Assembly (NCBI GenBank): GCA_022825135.1
Contig: JAJDYN010000029.1
Span: 186,001 to 250,000, forward strand
Length of the DNA stretch: 64,000 bases
Origin: Gemmatimonadota bacterium
GTDB taxonomy: Bacteria; Gemmatimonadota; Gemmatimonadetes; Longimicrobiales; Gaopeijiaceae
Reading direction: 5' to 3'
The notes under the pieces are model-generated. The model was not told where the DNA came from and did no database searches. It saw only the letters and a list, made by a program, of their open reading frames with translations. How positions within the stretch are numbered: position 1 is the first letter of the stretch; every line of letters begins with the position of its first letter. The position numbers and the translations under genes were made by a program. Shown piece by piece: positions 32,750-41,724 of the stretch.

Positions 32750-33736
32750 TCAGGGCAGTAGAATGGTGCATCCCTGGGTGTTCCGCGACTCCAGCGCGCG
32801 ATGGGCTTCAGCGGCTTCGGAAAGAGGGAAGCGCTGGCCGATGGTCAGCCTGATGCGGCCCGCCTGGATGTGCCCCAGGAGTTCGCCGGCGGCTTCCTCC
32901 AGGTCCGCGCGCCGCTCGATGTAGGGCTTGAGCGAGGGGCGGGCCACGCTGATCCCCTTCGCGCTCAGGCGCAGCAGGTTGAGGGGAGGCACCGGGCCGG
33001 AGGCGTTGCCGAAGGTGATCATCATGCCGAAGCGGGCCAGGCACTCCATGGAGCCCTCGAAGGTGGCCTTGCCCACCCCGTCGAAGACCACCGGGACACC
33101 CCGTCCGCCGGTGATGTCGCGCACCCGCTCGACGAAATCCTCTTCCTTGTAGAGGATGACGTGGTCGGTGCCGTGCGCCCGCGCCAGACGGCCCTTTTCG
33201 GGGCTGCCGGCCGTACCGATCACGGTGGCGCCCAGCGCTTTGCACCACTGGCCGAGGATCGTGCCGACTCCGCCTGCGGCCGCGTGCACGAGCACGGTCT
33301 CGCCAGCGCGCACCCGGTAGGTACGGCGGCAGAGATACCACGCGGTCATGCCCTTCAGCATGGCTGCCGCGGCGGCCTCGTAGCCGACGCCGTCGGGCAT
33401 CGAGACCAACTGGTCGGCGGGCATCACGCGCCGCTCGCTGTAGCCGCCCAGCACGCTCCCGTACGCGACCCGGTCGCCGCGCCGGAAGGTCGGCCCGTCC
33501 GCGGCCGCCGGCCCCGCCGCCTCGACCACCCCGGCAGCCTCCATCCCCAGCACGGCCGGCAGAGAAGGTACCGGGTAGAGCCCGCTCCGGTGATAGGTGT
33601 CGATGAAGTTCAGCCCGACCGCCTCCTGGCGGACGAGCACCTCGCCCGGCCCGGGGTCGGACAGGGGCACTTGTTCCCAGCGCATCATCTCCGGGCCCCC
33701 GAGCCCGTGGATGCGGATGGCCATGGTGGTGGTCAT
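32750..33736 (-). CDS. Zinc-independent quinone oxidoreductase (MDR family)
   Basis: The protein is 328 residues, the usual length for NADPH:quinone reductases. Visible features: GLNFIDTYHRSGLYP, the GMEAAGVVEAAG segment, the dinucleotide motif HAAAGGVGTILGQWCKALGA, and C-terminal RIRLTIGQRFPLSEAAEAHR. Cys/His ligands for the structural zinc of alcohol dehydrogenases are missing. It reduces quinones or activated alkenes with NADPH. The creatininase gene follows on the same strand 33 bp downstream, so the three genes may be co-transcribed. Confidence 0.93.
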   Translation of the reverse strand: MTTTMAIRIHGLGGPEMMRWEQVPLSDPGPGEVLVRQEAVGLNFIDTYHRSGLYPVPSLPAVLGMEAAGVVEAAGPAAADGPTFRRGDRVAYGSVLGGYSERRVMPADQLVSMPDGVGYEAAAAAMLKGMTAWYLCRRTYRVRAGETVLVHAAAGGVGTILGQWCKALGATVIGTAGSPEKGRLARAHGTDHVILYKEEDFVERVRDITGGRGVPVVFDGVGKATFEGSMECLARFGMMITFGNASGPVPPLNLLRLSAKGISVARPSLKPYIERRADLEEAAGELLGHIQAGRIRLTIGQRFPLSEAAEAHRALESRNTQGCTILLP

Positions 33737-33814
33737 GTCGTTGTGCTCAGGATCAGGGGTGTGTGTGGCGCCGGCGCCGGATTCGACCGTGGCTTCGGCC
33801 TCGCGCGGCCGGGA

Positions 33815-34156
33815 TCACGGAAGTTCAGCGATGCGCGCCAGACCGGCCCGGGACGCGCGCACCAGAGCCTTCAGCGTATCCCGCGGCGATTCTCCCATCT
33901 CCAGCTCCAGCACGCGTTCATAGAGCTGGGTGGCGAGTTCGATGTCGCCCCGGCCCTCCGCCAGTCCCGCCTTGCGCACCATCTCCGAGGGCGGATCCTC
34001 CGGTCGCTCGGCGGCGGGGTCGCGCACCAGATTCGTCACCAGCGGCAGCGAAAGCACGATCAGCCCGATGACGAGCAGCACGCGCCCGAGCTTGCGGTTG
34101 CGCCGGCGAAGTTCGACTCGGCGCTGCTGCGGCGACTCGGTCGGCTGAGAGGACAT
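33815..34156 (-). CDS. Small membrane protein with TPR-like tail
   Basis: The 113-residue protein has a basic N-terminus (RRVELRRRNRKLGR), one membrane helix (VLLVIGLIVLSLPLVTNLV, about 26-44) and a helical tail AEGRGDIELATQLYERVLEL that resembles a single TPR unit. No family recognised. It is on the same strand as the quinone reductase and 78 bp upstream of it. The adjacent 200-bp gap (34157-34363) holds a perfect palindrome and no gene. Confidence 0.68.
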   Translation of the reverse strand: MSSQPTESPQQRRVELRRRNRKLGRVLLVIGLIVLSLPLVTNLVRDPAAERPEDPPSEMVRKAGLAEGRGDIELATQLYERVLELEMGESPRDTLKALVRASRAGLARIAELP

Positions 34157-34251
34157 CGGTACGGCTGACTCCGGTCGAGAAGCACGGGGCGGGCGGCTAG
34201 CCTCCGGCGTGCGAGGAGCCGTTGCCGGACCTCACCCGAGGGGACGATTGC

Positions 34252-34267
34252 GCGCGAACGTTCGCGC
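34252..34267. other. Perfect 16-bp palindrome
   Basis: GCGCGAACGTTCGCGC is fully self-complementary and lies in a gene-free gap between the plug-like paralogue (stop at 34364) and the small membrane protein gene (start at 34156, transcribed leftward). It may be an operator or part of a terminator. It is not a Gram-positive LexA box, which needs four bases between GAAC and GTTC. Confidence 0.5.
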
Positions 34268-34363
34268 TTGCCGCGCCCGGGATCAAGGCCGGAGCCGGGT
34301 GACCACCTCCGGGTGCCGGCAACGGGGGTCAGGCGACTCCCGGCGCGGGATCGGCGGTGAACA

Positions 34364-35245
34364 TCAACGGACCGTCAGGGCCAGAGGTTGAGGGGGATGA
34401 GCGCCATGGGGCGATGGGCCATGCGCTGTCATGAAGTTGTAGGTATAGGCCCGGATCTCGGCGCCCTGGGAGTAGACCTCCAATGCGTAGATCTGCGCCG
34501 TCGGATAGGTGTCGAGTTCGTCCAGCCCTCCGAAGGCGGGGACCTCGTCAACGTACACCCGCGGGCTGATGGCCCTTCCCCGCCGGATGATGCATCGGCT
34601 CGAGATATTCGGGGTCATCCGGGAACCGACTCCGAAGACACCGGCACCGGCGGGACACGGGACGGGGAAATGGCGGGTCTCCCATTGCAGGAATTCGAGA
34701 ACGCTGGACGCCGCGCTGCGCAGCAGCCGTTCCTGGTCGAACGCCCGGGTCTGGAACGCGGCCGCCCTCCGCCGCGAGCGCATGCGTCTCTCCATCGTGG
34801 TGATGTTGTCGACCACCGCGGTGACGCCGTCGAGCAGGATGGGCTGGGGCGTGAGCTCGATCTCGATGAAGGCGCCTTCCTCGGGCACGTCGACCGGCGC
34901 CGCCGTCTCCTCGTAGCCGAACTGGACTGCGGCGATGAGCTGGGGCCCCGGGAAAACGTCCGCGAAGCGGAAGACCCCCGCTGAGTCCGACAGGACACCG
35001 TACCCCTCGCCATTCAGGTACACGGCAGCTCCCGGGACGACGGTTCCCGTGAGGGCATCGTAGACGATTCCGTGCAGCGGCACGCGGATGGACGAGGGCT
35101 CGGCCTCCTGCGCATCGACTGCGGCGGGAAGGAGCAGGCAGGCCATCAGCGGAAGGCAACCGGCAACTGCGGCCGCGATACTTCTCCACCCCCGATATCG
35201 TTGTCCTGGTAGTGCGCGTCGATGCATCTCGCAACCGCCCGTCAT
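34364..35245 (-). CDS. Carboxypeptidase-regulatory plus plug-like secreted protein (paralogue 2)
   Basis: The ATG at 35245 overlaps the upstream stop (ATGA), giving 293 residues; 35227 is a second choice. A signal peptide (AAAVAGCLPLMACLLLPAAVDAQ) is followed by a CarboxypepD_reg-like beta domain (LHGIVYDALTGTVVPGAAVY, GVLSDSAGVFRFADVFPG; about 55-130). The C-terminal half carries PRVYVDEVPAFGGLDELDTY and IYALEVYSQGAEIRAYT, which look like the last strands of a TonB-receptor plug, but no beta-barrel follows. A conserved middle block FQTRAFDQERLLRSA is shared with the paralogue upstream. Function unknown; likely periplasmic or outer-membrane associated. Confidence 0.82.
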   Translation of the reverse strand: MTGGCEMHRRALPGQRYRGWRSIAAAVAGCLPLMACLLLPAAVDAQEAEPSSIRVPLHGIVYDALTGTVVPGAAVYLNGEGYGVLSDSAGVFRFADVFPGPQLIAAVQFGYEETAAPVDVPEEGAFIEIELTPQPILLDGVTAVVDNITTMERRMRSRRRAAAFQTRAFDQERLLRSAASSVLEFLQWETRHFPVPCPAGAGVFGVGSRMTPNISSRCIIRRGRAISPRVYVDEVPAFGGLDELDTYPTAQIYALEVYSQGAEIRAYTYNFMTAHGPSPHGAHPPQPLALTVR

Positions 35246-36135
35246 GGCCAGAGGCTGAGGGCCAACAGCGCCCTGGGTTTTTCGGCCATGCGCTGCATGA
35301 AGCCGTAGGTGTAGGCCCGGATTTCGGCGCCCTGAGAGTAGATCTCCAACTCGTAGATCTGCGTCGTCGAATAGTTCTCGAGTGCGTCGAGGCCGCGGAT
35401 GGCCGGCACTTCGTCGATGTACACTCTCGGGCTGATCGCCTGGCCCCGTCTCCAGATACAGTAACTCGCCAGCGCGCCGGACACCTGGGAGGGAAGGTTC
35501 CATGCCCCCAGGCGTCGAGCCGGCCGCCACCCCAGCGTCGTCACGCCGACCATGAAGGGACAGGGACGCCGGCTGAGGTTGGTTTCTCGCCACAGGAAGT
35601 CCAGGACACTGGGCGACGCGCTGCGCAGCAGCCGTTCCTGGTCGAACGCGCGGGTCTGGTACGGAAGGGACCGCCGCCGCGTGGCCAGGCGCCTCTGCAT
35701 CGTGTTGATGTTGTCGACCACGGCGGTAACGCCATCGAGGAGGATCGCCCTGGGCTTGAGTTCGATCTCGATGATGGCGCCGGCCTCGGGCACATCGACC
35801 GCTGCCGCGATCTCCCAGTACCCGAACTGGGTTGCGACGACGGTCTGCAAGTCGGCGGGGACACCCTCGATAAGGAACGCGCCACGTGAGTCGGTGAGTA
35901 CGCCGCGGTCTTCATCCTCCAGGTAAACCGCCGCTCCCGGCACGGGTGTCCCGGTGACTTCGTCCAGGACGACCCCCTCGATGGTGACGAGTACGGGAGT
36001 GGTGTTTTCCTCCTGAGCATGCACCCCCAATGCCGACAAAACGCCGAGCGCCGCCACCAGCATGGAACGCGCCAGGGCGTCCCGCAGGCTTCCCGGCCAG
36101 CGACTCCGCCTTCGTCGGCAACGGTTGGGATCCAT
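35242..36135 (-). CDS. Carboxypeptidase-regulatory plus plug-like secreted protein (paralogue 1)
   Basis: The ATG at 36135 is preceded by AGGA at good spacing and gives 297 residues with a signal peptide (MLVAALGVLSALGVHAQ). It mirrors the downstream gene: CarboxypepD_reg-like domain (IEGVVLDEVTGTPVPGAAVY; GVLTDSRGAFLIEGVPA), the shared block YQTRAFDQERLLRSA, and the plug-like C-terminus PRVYIDEVPAIRGLDALENY with IYELEIYSQGAEIRAYT. Two cysteines (RRPCPF; SYCIWRRG) are conserved in both copies and could form a disulfide. The pair arose by tandem duplication. Confidence 0.82.
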   Translation of the reverse strand: MDPNRCRRRRSRWPGSLRDALARSMLVAALGVLSALGVHAQEENTTPVLVTIEGVVLDEVTGTPVPGAAVYLEDEDRGVLTDSRGAFLIEGVPADLQTVVATQFGYWEIAAAVDVPEAGAIIEIELKPRAILLDGVTAVVDNINTMQRRLATRRRSLPYQTRAFDQERLLRSASPSVLDFLWRETNLSRRPCPFMVGVTTLGWRPARRLGAWNLPSQVSGALASYCIWRRGQAISPRVYIDEVPAIRGLDALENYSTTQIYELEIYSQGAEIRAYTYGFMQRMAEKPRALLALSLWP

Positions 36136-36298
36136 CTCGTCCTGACGCTCCATCGTGCGGGCCGCGCGTCGCAGGTGTCCGTTGGTTACGACGCGTCCTC
36201 CAACTTCGTTCCCGTCCACTCTTCATTCTGTCGGATCAGGCCGCTCCGAACAATCTGCCGGCCCATGCCTCCCGGCGATCCCGGCTCATGCGAATCCC

Positions 36299-36329
36299 TG
36301 CAAATCCGGCACTTCCTGTCAGATTTGCA
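36299..36329. other. Inverted repeat downstream of the Bat operon
   Basis: TGCAAATC at 36299-36306 pairs perfectly with GATTTGCA at 36322-36329 around a 15-base loop. It lies between the end of batE (36373) and the start of the plug-like paralogue (36135), both minus strand. It may terminate the Bat operon or regulate the next gene; there is no T-run. Confidence 0.45.
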
Positions 36330-36372
36330 TGGTTGAGCAGGACGGTGGGGGATGAATCCTGCATCTTGCTAC

Positions 36373-37131
36373 TCATACCTCCTCCAGCACCTCCGCGCGC
36401 ACCCAGCCGACTTTGCCGTCGTCGAGCACCACCTCCAGCCACTCCTCGGAGCTCCGGTCCACGCGCACCCGGGTGCCTTCGTGGATGACGAAGAGCTGTA
36501 GCGCGGGGTCGTCGGATGGAGCACTCTGGACGCCCACCTCGGCGGCGAGGACGACCCCATGGCGAGGTTGCCCAAGGCCGGTCTCGCGCACCGCCAGGGT
36601 CGTGCCCAGCACAAGTGCGAGGACGCCCCCGGCGACTGCGGCACGCCGCGCCCACGACACCGCTCCCGGCCGCAGCACCAGCATCATGACCGCCCCGGCC
36701 GCCATCAGGTAGCCCGCGGCCGTCAACCCGATAAGCAGCGAGCGCGGAAAGAGGTTCATCCACCACGACCCGACCCGGAAGAGCCAGAAGCGCGGCAGCG
36801 GGACGATCTCGTCCGCACCCAGCGCACGGGCAAGGTCCAGGTTGGCGAGGATGTCGGCGTCGTTGGGGGCCAGGCGCCGGGCCCGCTCGTAGTAGAGGAT
36901 GGCCCGGCCCAGCTCGTTCGTCTTGAAGTAGGCGTTGCCGATGTTGTAGTAGAGATCCGGGCTCTCGAACCCCGCCTCGCGGATGCGCAGGTAGTTGTCG
37001 AGCGCGCCCTGGTAGTCTTCCTGCTGGTAGCGGCGATTGCCCTCCTCGAAGAGTTCGTCCTGGGCGTGGAGAGGGACGGGCTGGAGTGCCAGCGCGAGGA
37101 GGGCCGCCGGAAGGATCGTCCGCGCGCTCAT
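36373..37131 (-). CDS. batE: BatE-like TPR/SH3 membrane protein
   Basis: The start at 37131 overlaps the batD stop (ATGA) and opens a signal peptide (PAALLALALQPVPLHAQ); 252 residues. TPR repeats cover about 25-100 (NRRYQQEDYQGALDNYLRI; YYNIGNAYFKTNELGRAILY), two membrane helices lie near 128-180, and a C-terminal SH3-like domain (FVIHEGTRVRVDRSSEEWLE, VGWVRAEVLEEV) closes it. This architecture is BatE of the Bacteroides aerotolerance operon. It is the last gene of the unit. Confidence 0.88.
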   Translation of the reverse strand: MSARTILPAALLALALQPVPLHAQDELFEEGNRRYQQEDYQGALDNYLRIREAGFESPDLYYNIGNAYFKTNELGRAILYYERARRLAPNDADILANLDLARALGADEIVPLPRFWLFRVGSWWMNLFPRSLLIGLTAAGYLMAAGAVMMLVLRPGAVSWARRAAVAGGVLALVLGTTLAVRETGLGQPRHGVVLAAEVGVQSAPSDDPALQLFVIHEGTRVRVDRSSEEWLEVVLDDGKVGWVRAEVLEEV

Positions 37132-38945
37132 CGGGCGAGGTGCTCCGCCATCGCAGCCATCGCCTCCTCCACCCGGCCGAGGAAGCGCGCGCGCTCCTCC
37201 GCCGACGCGGTCGGGGGAGCGAAGCGCTGCCGGTCGCACTCCTCCAGGCACTCCAGGTACGGCTCGGCCGCCTCGGTGGCGACGCCCCGCGCGGCCAGCC
37301 GGTCGCGCACCTCGTCCCGGATCATGCCGGCGGCGGCGATGTTGAGCTTGTCGGCCAGGAAGCCTTCGAGTGCACGCCCGGCCTCCGCGTAGAAGGCGCG
37401 CACGTCCTTCCCGTCCGCCAGCTTGCGCGCTTCCGCGAGGCGCTTCCGCGCCAGCTTTGCCGCGCGCCGCGAGCGGGCGTACGCAACGTCGCCGTGCAAC
37501 CTGTCGCGGTGCCGGCGCAGCCCCGCCGCCCCACCCACCGCCGCCAGCGGGACGAGCAGCGTGATCCAGAAGAGCGGGTGCGCGAACAGCGTCCGGTTCG
37601 CCAGCACCAGCGCCGGGGTGCCGATGCGGATGAAGCGGATGTCGGTCCGCAGTTCCTCCACCCCCGCCCGCACCCTGCCCGTCCCCGGAGGCCCGTCCGC
37701 CGCCACACCGGTGACCTCGACCGCGAGCGCCCCGCTGGCCGCAACCTCGTAGCTCTCGCCCGCGGGGTCGAAGTAGGTCAGCTCGACAGGCGGGATGGCA
37801 CCAACCCCCGGCACCCGCGGCACCAGCACGTATTCGTATGTGCGCGTCCCGCTTACCCCCGCGTCCGTGCGGTCGACGCGCTCGGTCACCTCCGGCGGGA
37901 AGGCCTCGAAGCCGGGCGGGACGTCCACCTCGGGCTCGGCCAGCATGCGAAGGTTGCCGCGCCCCGCGACCACCACGGTCAGGGTGACCGCGTCGCTGAC
38001 CTGCACGCTGTCGCGGTCGAGGGTGGCGGTGACGTCCAGGTCGCCCACGAAGCCGGTGAAGTTCTCCGGGCGCACGCCGGGCAGCGGCAGCACTTCGATC
38101 TCCACCGGCCGCGAGGCCGCCGCCGTCGAAATGGTCGAGTTCAGGAGCGAACCCCGCCCGAAGAAGTCCTCGAACGGGTCGAACGCCGAGCGGCGGCGCA
38201 CCCGCACCTGCGCCTCGATGCCCAGGGGCTCGAGGGTGCGCGTTCCCGACCCGGTCGGGAAGAGCGCCACCTTGCGGATGGTCGCGGTGGTATACTGCAT
38301 CCCGTCGCGGACCGTCTGACCGATCGCCGGCTCGCGCACCGGCGGATACTCCTCCACCCAGAAGCCCGTGGCCGGCGGCAGCTGGGTGATGCTGTACGAG
38401 CTCACGTTCACGCGCGTGAAGATGCGGTAGTCGACCACCACGGGCTGGTTCTCGTACACCTGCAGCCGGCTGGGCACCGCCTCCACGAAGAGGTCCTCGG
38501 GGGCGATGCCGCGATCCGCCGCGCCCGGTCCCGCCGAGGGCGCCTGCGCGGCGGGCGCATCCGAAACGGTCAGGGTGAGGGGTTCGGTGGCGAAGGCACT
38601 TCCCGCCGCGCGCACCTCGATGGGCTCGATGGTGAAGGTACCCGCCCGGGTGGCCTGGAACCGGTACTGGATGGTGAGGCTGACGGTGGTGCGCCCGCCC
38701 GACATCTGCATCGAGCTGGAGGAGCCGCTCCCCAGGTACACGGAGAAAGAGCTCAGATCCGGCAGTTCGGGGTCCTGGTCCACGCCCTGGGTTCCGGACA
38801 CCTCCACGTTCAGCACGAACTGCTGCCCGACGCCCACCTGGCTGCTGCTCAGGTATGCGCGCGCGGAAACCGCCTGGGCGGCCGCGTCTGCCGGCCCCGC
38901 GGCCAGCACCAGGACGAGGAGCGCCGTCGCGGACGAGATCCTCAT
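37128..38945 (-). CDS. batD: BatD-like protein
   Basis: The 605-residue protein has a signal peptide (ALLVLVLAAGPADAAAQ), several Ig-like beta domains (for instance VGVGQQFVLNVEVSG, DSVQVSDAVTLTVVVAG), one membrane helix near 466-486 (FWITLLVPLAAVGGAAG) and a cytoplasmic helical tail. Family feature: large periplasmic BatD scaffolding the VWA proteins. It overlaps batC upstream and batE downstream by four bases each. Confidence 0.92.
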   Translation of the reverse strand: MRISSATALLVLVLAAGPADAAAQAVSARAYLSSSQVGVGQQFVLNVEVSGTQGVDQDPELPDLSSFSVYLGSGSSSSMQMSGGRTTVSLTIQYRFQATRAGTFTIEPIEVRAAGSAFATEPLTLTVSDAPAAQAPSAGPGAADRGIAPEDLFVEAVPSRLQVYENQPVVVDYRIFTRVNVSSYSITQLPPATGFWVEEYPPVREPAIGQTVRDGMQYTTATIRKVALFPTGSGTRTLEPLGIEAQVRVRRRSAFDPFEDFFGRGSLLNSTISTAAASRPVEIEVLPLPGVRPENFTGFVGDLDVTATLDRDSVQVSDAVTLTVVVAGRGNLRMLAEPEVDVPPGFEAFPPEVTERVDRTDAGVSGTRTYEYVLVPRVPGVGAIPPVELTYFDPAGESYEVAASGALAVEVTGVAADGPPGTGRVRAGVEELRTDIRFIRIGTPALVLANRTLFAHPLFWITLLVPLAAVGGAAGLRRHRDRLHGDVAYARSRRAAKLARKRLAEARKLADGKDVRAFYAEAGRALEGFLADKLNIAAAGMIRDEVRDRLAARGVATEAAEPYLECLEECDRQRFAPPTASAEERARFLGRVEEAMAAMAEHLAR

Positions 38946-39682
38946 CGCCAGTTCTTGCGCGGTCTCCGCCCGAGCGAGTCGGCCCGCGGCGGACGATCGA
39001 CCTCGTCGGGGTCCTCTTGAATGGCCTGGAGCAGACGCTCGGCTTCTTCGGGTGTCATCTGCCCGGGCGGCGGCTGGGCCGGCTGCTCCTGCTCCTGCTC
39101 GTCGTTCTCCGGCGGCGGCTGTTCCTGCTCCTGCTCATCCTGCTCCGGATCTCCCTCCGAGGGCGGCTGCTGCCGGTCCTGGTTCTCCTGGTCCTGATCG
39201 TCCTGATTCTGATTCTGTTGTTCCTGCTGATTCTCCTGCTCCTCGATCTGCTCCAGCACGCGCTCGAGATTGTGCTTGGCGTCGAGATCTCCGGGGTTGA
39301 TGCGCAGTGCCTGCTTGTACGCCTCGAGGCTCGCGTCGAGCTGCTGCTGGCGGAAGAGCGAGTTGCCCAGATTGTACCATGCGCCCTCGGCCAGTGCCGT
39401 GTCTCCGCTCTCGATGGCGTCCCGGTACGCCTCGAGCGCGCGCTCGAATTCCTGATTCTGATAGAGGGCGTTGCCCTCGTTGAATCGGATCAGCGGCGAA
39501 CCCGGATTCTCGCGCAGCGCCTCCAGGTACATTTCGTGCGCTTCGGCGAAGCGGCCCTCGGCGTAGAGGCGGTTGGCTTCCTCCACGAGACCGCGCTGGG
39601 CGCTCACCGCAGCGGGCACGAGCAACGCGCCAACCATCAGCAGCGTGCCGGTCATCGACAGAAACGCCAGGTGGTTTCTCAT
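38942..39682 (-). CDS. batC: BatC-like TPR protein with acidic Gln/Glu-rich tail
   Basis: The start at 39682 overlaps the batB stop. The 246 residues contain a signal peptide (LLMVGALLVPAAVSAQ), TPR repeats at about 30-145 (ANRLYAEGRFAEAHEMY; WYNLGNSLFRQQQLDASLEA) and a low-complexity tail of Gln, Asn, Glu and Pro from about 150 to 215. Such tails are common in BatC. The tail ends with a basic patch (GRRPRKNWR). Confidence 0.9.
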   Translation of the reverse strand: MRNHLAFLSMTGTLLMVGALLVPAAVSAQRGLVEEANRLYAEGRFAEAHEMYLEALRENPGSPLIRFNEGNALYQNQEFERALEAYRDAIESGDTALAEGAWYNLGNSLFRQQQLDASLEAYKQALRINPGDLDAKHNLERVLEQIEEQENQQEQQNQNQDDQDQENQDRQQPPSEGDPEQDEQEQEQPPPENDEQEQEQPAQPPPGQMTPEEAERLLQAIQEDPDEVDRPPRADSLGRRPRKNWR

Positions 39683-40725
39683 TCGACACCTCCCGTCCAC
39701 CGGGCAGCCTGTCTGCCGGCCTCGCCCCTTCTCCGCGCCGGAAGCAGCGGTTCGATCAGCAGCAGCAGGATGGCCGCTCCCAGGAAAAGCTGAAACTGCT
39801 CCTCGAACTGCGCGATCTCACGGGCATCGATCTCGCGCGTGCCCACCGCGCTCATCTCGTCGATGAGGGCGTCGAGTTCGACGCTCTGCGGGGTGCTGAG
39901 GTAGAAGCCTCCCCCGGTCGCGTCGGCGATTCGCCGCAAGGTAGCCTCGTCCAGGCGCGTGGTCACGACGTTGCCGTCGGCGTCCCGCTGGAAGCCCTGC
40001 CTGTTGCCCGCGTCGTCGAATTCGGGGATCGGAACCCCGTCGGGAGATCCGATGCCCACGGTGAAGACGCGCACGGCAGCATCGTTGGCGCGCCGAACGG
40101 CATCGTCGACCTCGCCCTCGTGGTCCTCCCCGTCGGTCACGATGAGGAGCACCCGGAACTCGCGCACCTCCTCGTCGAAGAGGTCGAGCCCGACGTTCAT
40201 CGCCTCCCCCAGATTCGTCCCCTGCACCGGCACCAGGTCCACGTCCATGGCGCTCAGGAAGAGCTGGGTGGCGGCGTAGTCGGTGGTCAGCGGACTCTGT
40301 ACGAAGGCCTGGCCGGCGAAGGCCACCAGCCCGACGCGGTCGCCCTCGAGCCGGTCCACCAGGCGCAGGATCTCCAGCTTGGCGCGCTGCAGCCGATTGG
40401 GCGCGATGTCCTCGGCGAGCATGGAACGGGACAGATCCAGCGCCACCACCACGTCCTTGCCTTCGCGCCGCACCGTCTCCACCCGGGTGCCGAACTGGGG
40501 ACGTGCCAGCGCGGTGAGCAGGAGGCCGACGCTCCCGACGAGGAGCAGGGTGCGCAGCGTCCGGTTGCGCCGGTGCACCGACGCGGCCAGCCGCTGCACC
40601 AGCTCGCTGTCGCCGAACCGGTCCAGCGCCTGCCGCCGCGCGCGCGCGCCATGCCGGAGCAGCAGCGCCAGCAGGGGCACCAGGAGCAGCCCGAAGAGCA
40701 GTTCGACGGATCCGAATCTGAACAT
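39679..40725 (-). CDS. batB: BatB-like von Willebrand factor A membrane protein
   Basis: The protein is 348 residues. Two N-terminal helices (LLFGLLLVPLLALLL; LLLVGSVGLLLTAL) precede a VWA domain with a complete MIDAS site: VVALDLSRSMLAED (DxSxS), QGTNLGEAM and LIVTDGEDHEGE. A last helix near 315-335 anchors the C-terminus. It pairs with BatA in the membrane as in Bacteroides and Gemmatimonadota Bat operons. Six bases separate it from batA. Confidence 0.93.
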   Translation of the reverse strand: MFRFGSVELLFGLLLVPLLALLLRHGARARRQALDRFGDSELVQRLAASVHRRNRTLRTLLLVGSVGLLLTALARPQFGTRVETVRREGKDVVVALDLSRSMLAEDIAPNRLQRAKLEILRLVDRLEGDRVGLVAFAGQAFVQSPLTTDYAATQLFLSAMDVDLVPVQGTNLGEAMNVGLDLFDEEVREFRVLLIVTDGEDHEGEVDDAVRRANDAAVRVFTVGIGSPDGVPIPEFDDAGNRQGFQRDADGNVVTTRLDEATLRRIADATGGGFYLSTPQSVELDALIDEMSAVGTREIDAREIAQFEEQFQLFLGAAILLLLIEPLLPARRRGEAGRQAARWTGGVE

Positions 40726-40731
40726 TGCCTG

Positions 40732-41724
40732 CTACGGGAGCTTGCGAAGGAGCGTGTTCGCGAGCGCGGCCTCCATCAGCAGAAGCAGGAGTCCGGCCGC
40801 GAGGGGAAAGTGGAAGAGCTCGGTATAGCGCGTGAAATTCTGCACCTCGATTTCCGTGGTTTCCAGCTCGTCGATTTCCTGATAGATGCTCGCCAGGCTC
40901 TCGGTGTCGGTGGCCCGGAAATAGCGCCCGCCGGTGGTGCTCGCGACCTCGGCCAGGGTCTCCTCGTCCACGTCCACGCGCACGGTCGCGTAGCGCCGGC
41001 CGAGCAGCGGGTCGTCGACCGGCACGCGGGCGGTGCCGCGCGATCCCGCCCCGATGGTATACACCCGCACGCCCAGGGCCTGTGCCATCTGAGCCGCTGT
41101 GAGCGGATCGATCTCGCCGCGGTTGTTGCGACCGTCGGTGAGCAGCACCACGACCTTCGACTCGGCGACGCTCTCGTTCAGCCGCTTGATCGCGGTGGCG
41201 AGCCCCATCCCCACCGCGGTACCGTCCTCGACCATGCCCACGTCCAGCTCGTCCATCAGCTCGCGCACGACGCCGTAGTCGAGGGTGAGCGGCACCTGGG
41301 TGAAGGCCTGGCCCGCGAAGACCACCAGGCCGATGCGGTCGTTCCGTCGCCCGGAGACGAAGTCGGCGGCGACCTGCTTGGCGGCGTCGATGCGGTTGGG
41401 CTCGAGGTCCTCCGCCAGCATGGAGCTCGATATGTCCAGCACCAGCACGATGTCGATGCCTTCGGTGAGGACGTTCTCGCTGGTGACGCCGGCCCGGGGC
41501 CGGGCGAAGGCCACGATCAGCGCCGCGATCGCCACCAGGCGAAGCACGGGCAGGACATGACGCCAGCGTCCGCCCCCGCGAATGTCGGCGCGCCGCACCG
41601 CCGCGAGGTCCGAATACACGAGCGAACCGCCCCTGCGCTGCCGGCGGCGGAAGTACCACCAGGCCAGGGCGGGGACCGCAAGCAGCAGCCAGAGGAAGGC
41701 GGGATCGCCGAACTCGAAGTTCAT
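40732..41724 (-). CDS. batA: BatA-like von Willebrand factor A membrane protein
   Basis: The protein is 330 residues from the ATG at 41724, which overlaps the stop of the preceding gene. Helices lie at about 8-24 and 60-78; the VWA domain follows with MIDAS LVLDISSSMLAED, DGTAVGMGLA and LLTDGRNNRGE; a C-terminal helix (AAGLLLLLMEAALAN) ends it. The short R-G-G-basic loop after helix 1 (RRRQRRGGSLVYSDL) is typical of BatA. Confidence 0.93.
   Translation of the reverse strand: MNFEFGDPAFLWLLLAVPALAWWYFRRRQRRGGSLVYSDLAAVRRADIRGGGRWRHVLPVLRLVAIAALIVAFARPRAGVTSENVLTEGIDIVLVLDISSSMLAEDLEPNRIDAAKQVAADFVSGRRNDRIGLVVFAGQAFTQVPLTLDYGVVRELMDELDVGMVEDGTAVGMGLATAIKRLNESVAESKVVVLLTDGRNNRGEIDPLTAAQMAQALGVRVYTIGAGSRGTARVPVDDPLLGRRYATVRVDVDEETLAEVASTTGGRYFRATDTESLASIYQEIDELETTEIEVQNFTRYTELFHFPLAAGLLLLLMEAALANTLLRKLP

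Noticed and set aside
34252-34267. LexA/SOS box
   Set aside because: GAAC and GTTC abut with no four-base gap, so it does not fit the known Gram-positive box.
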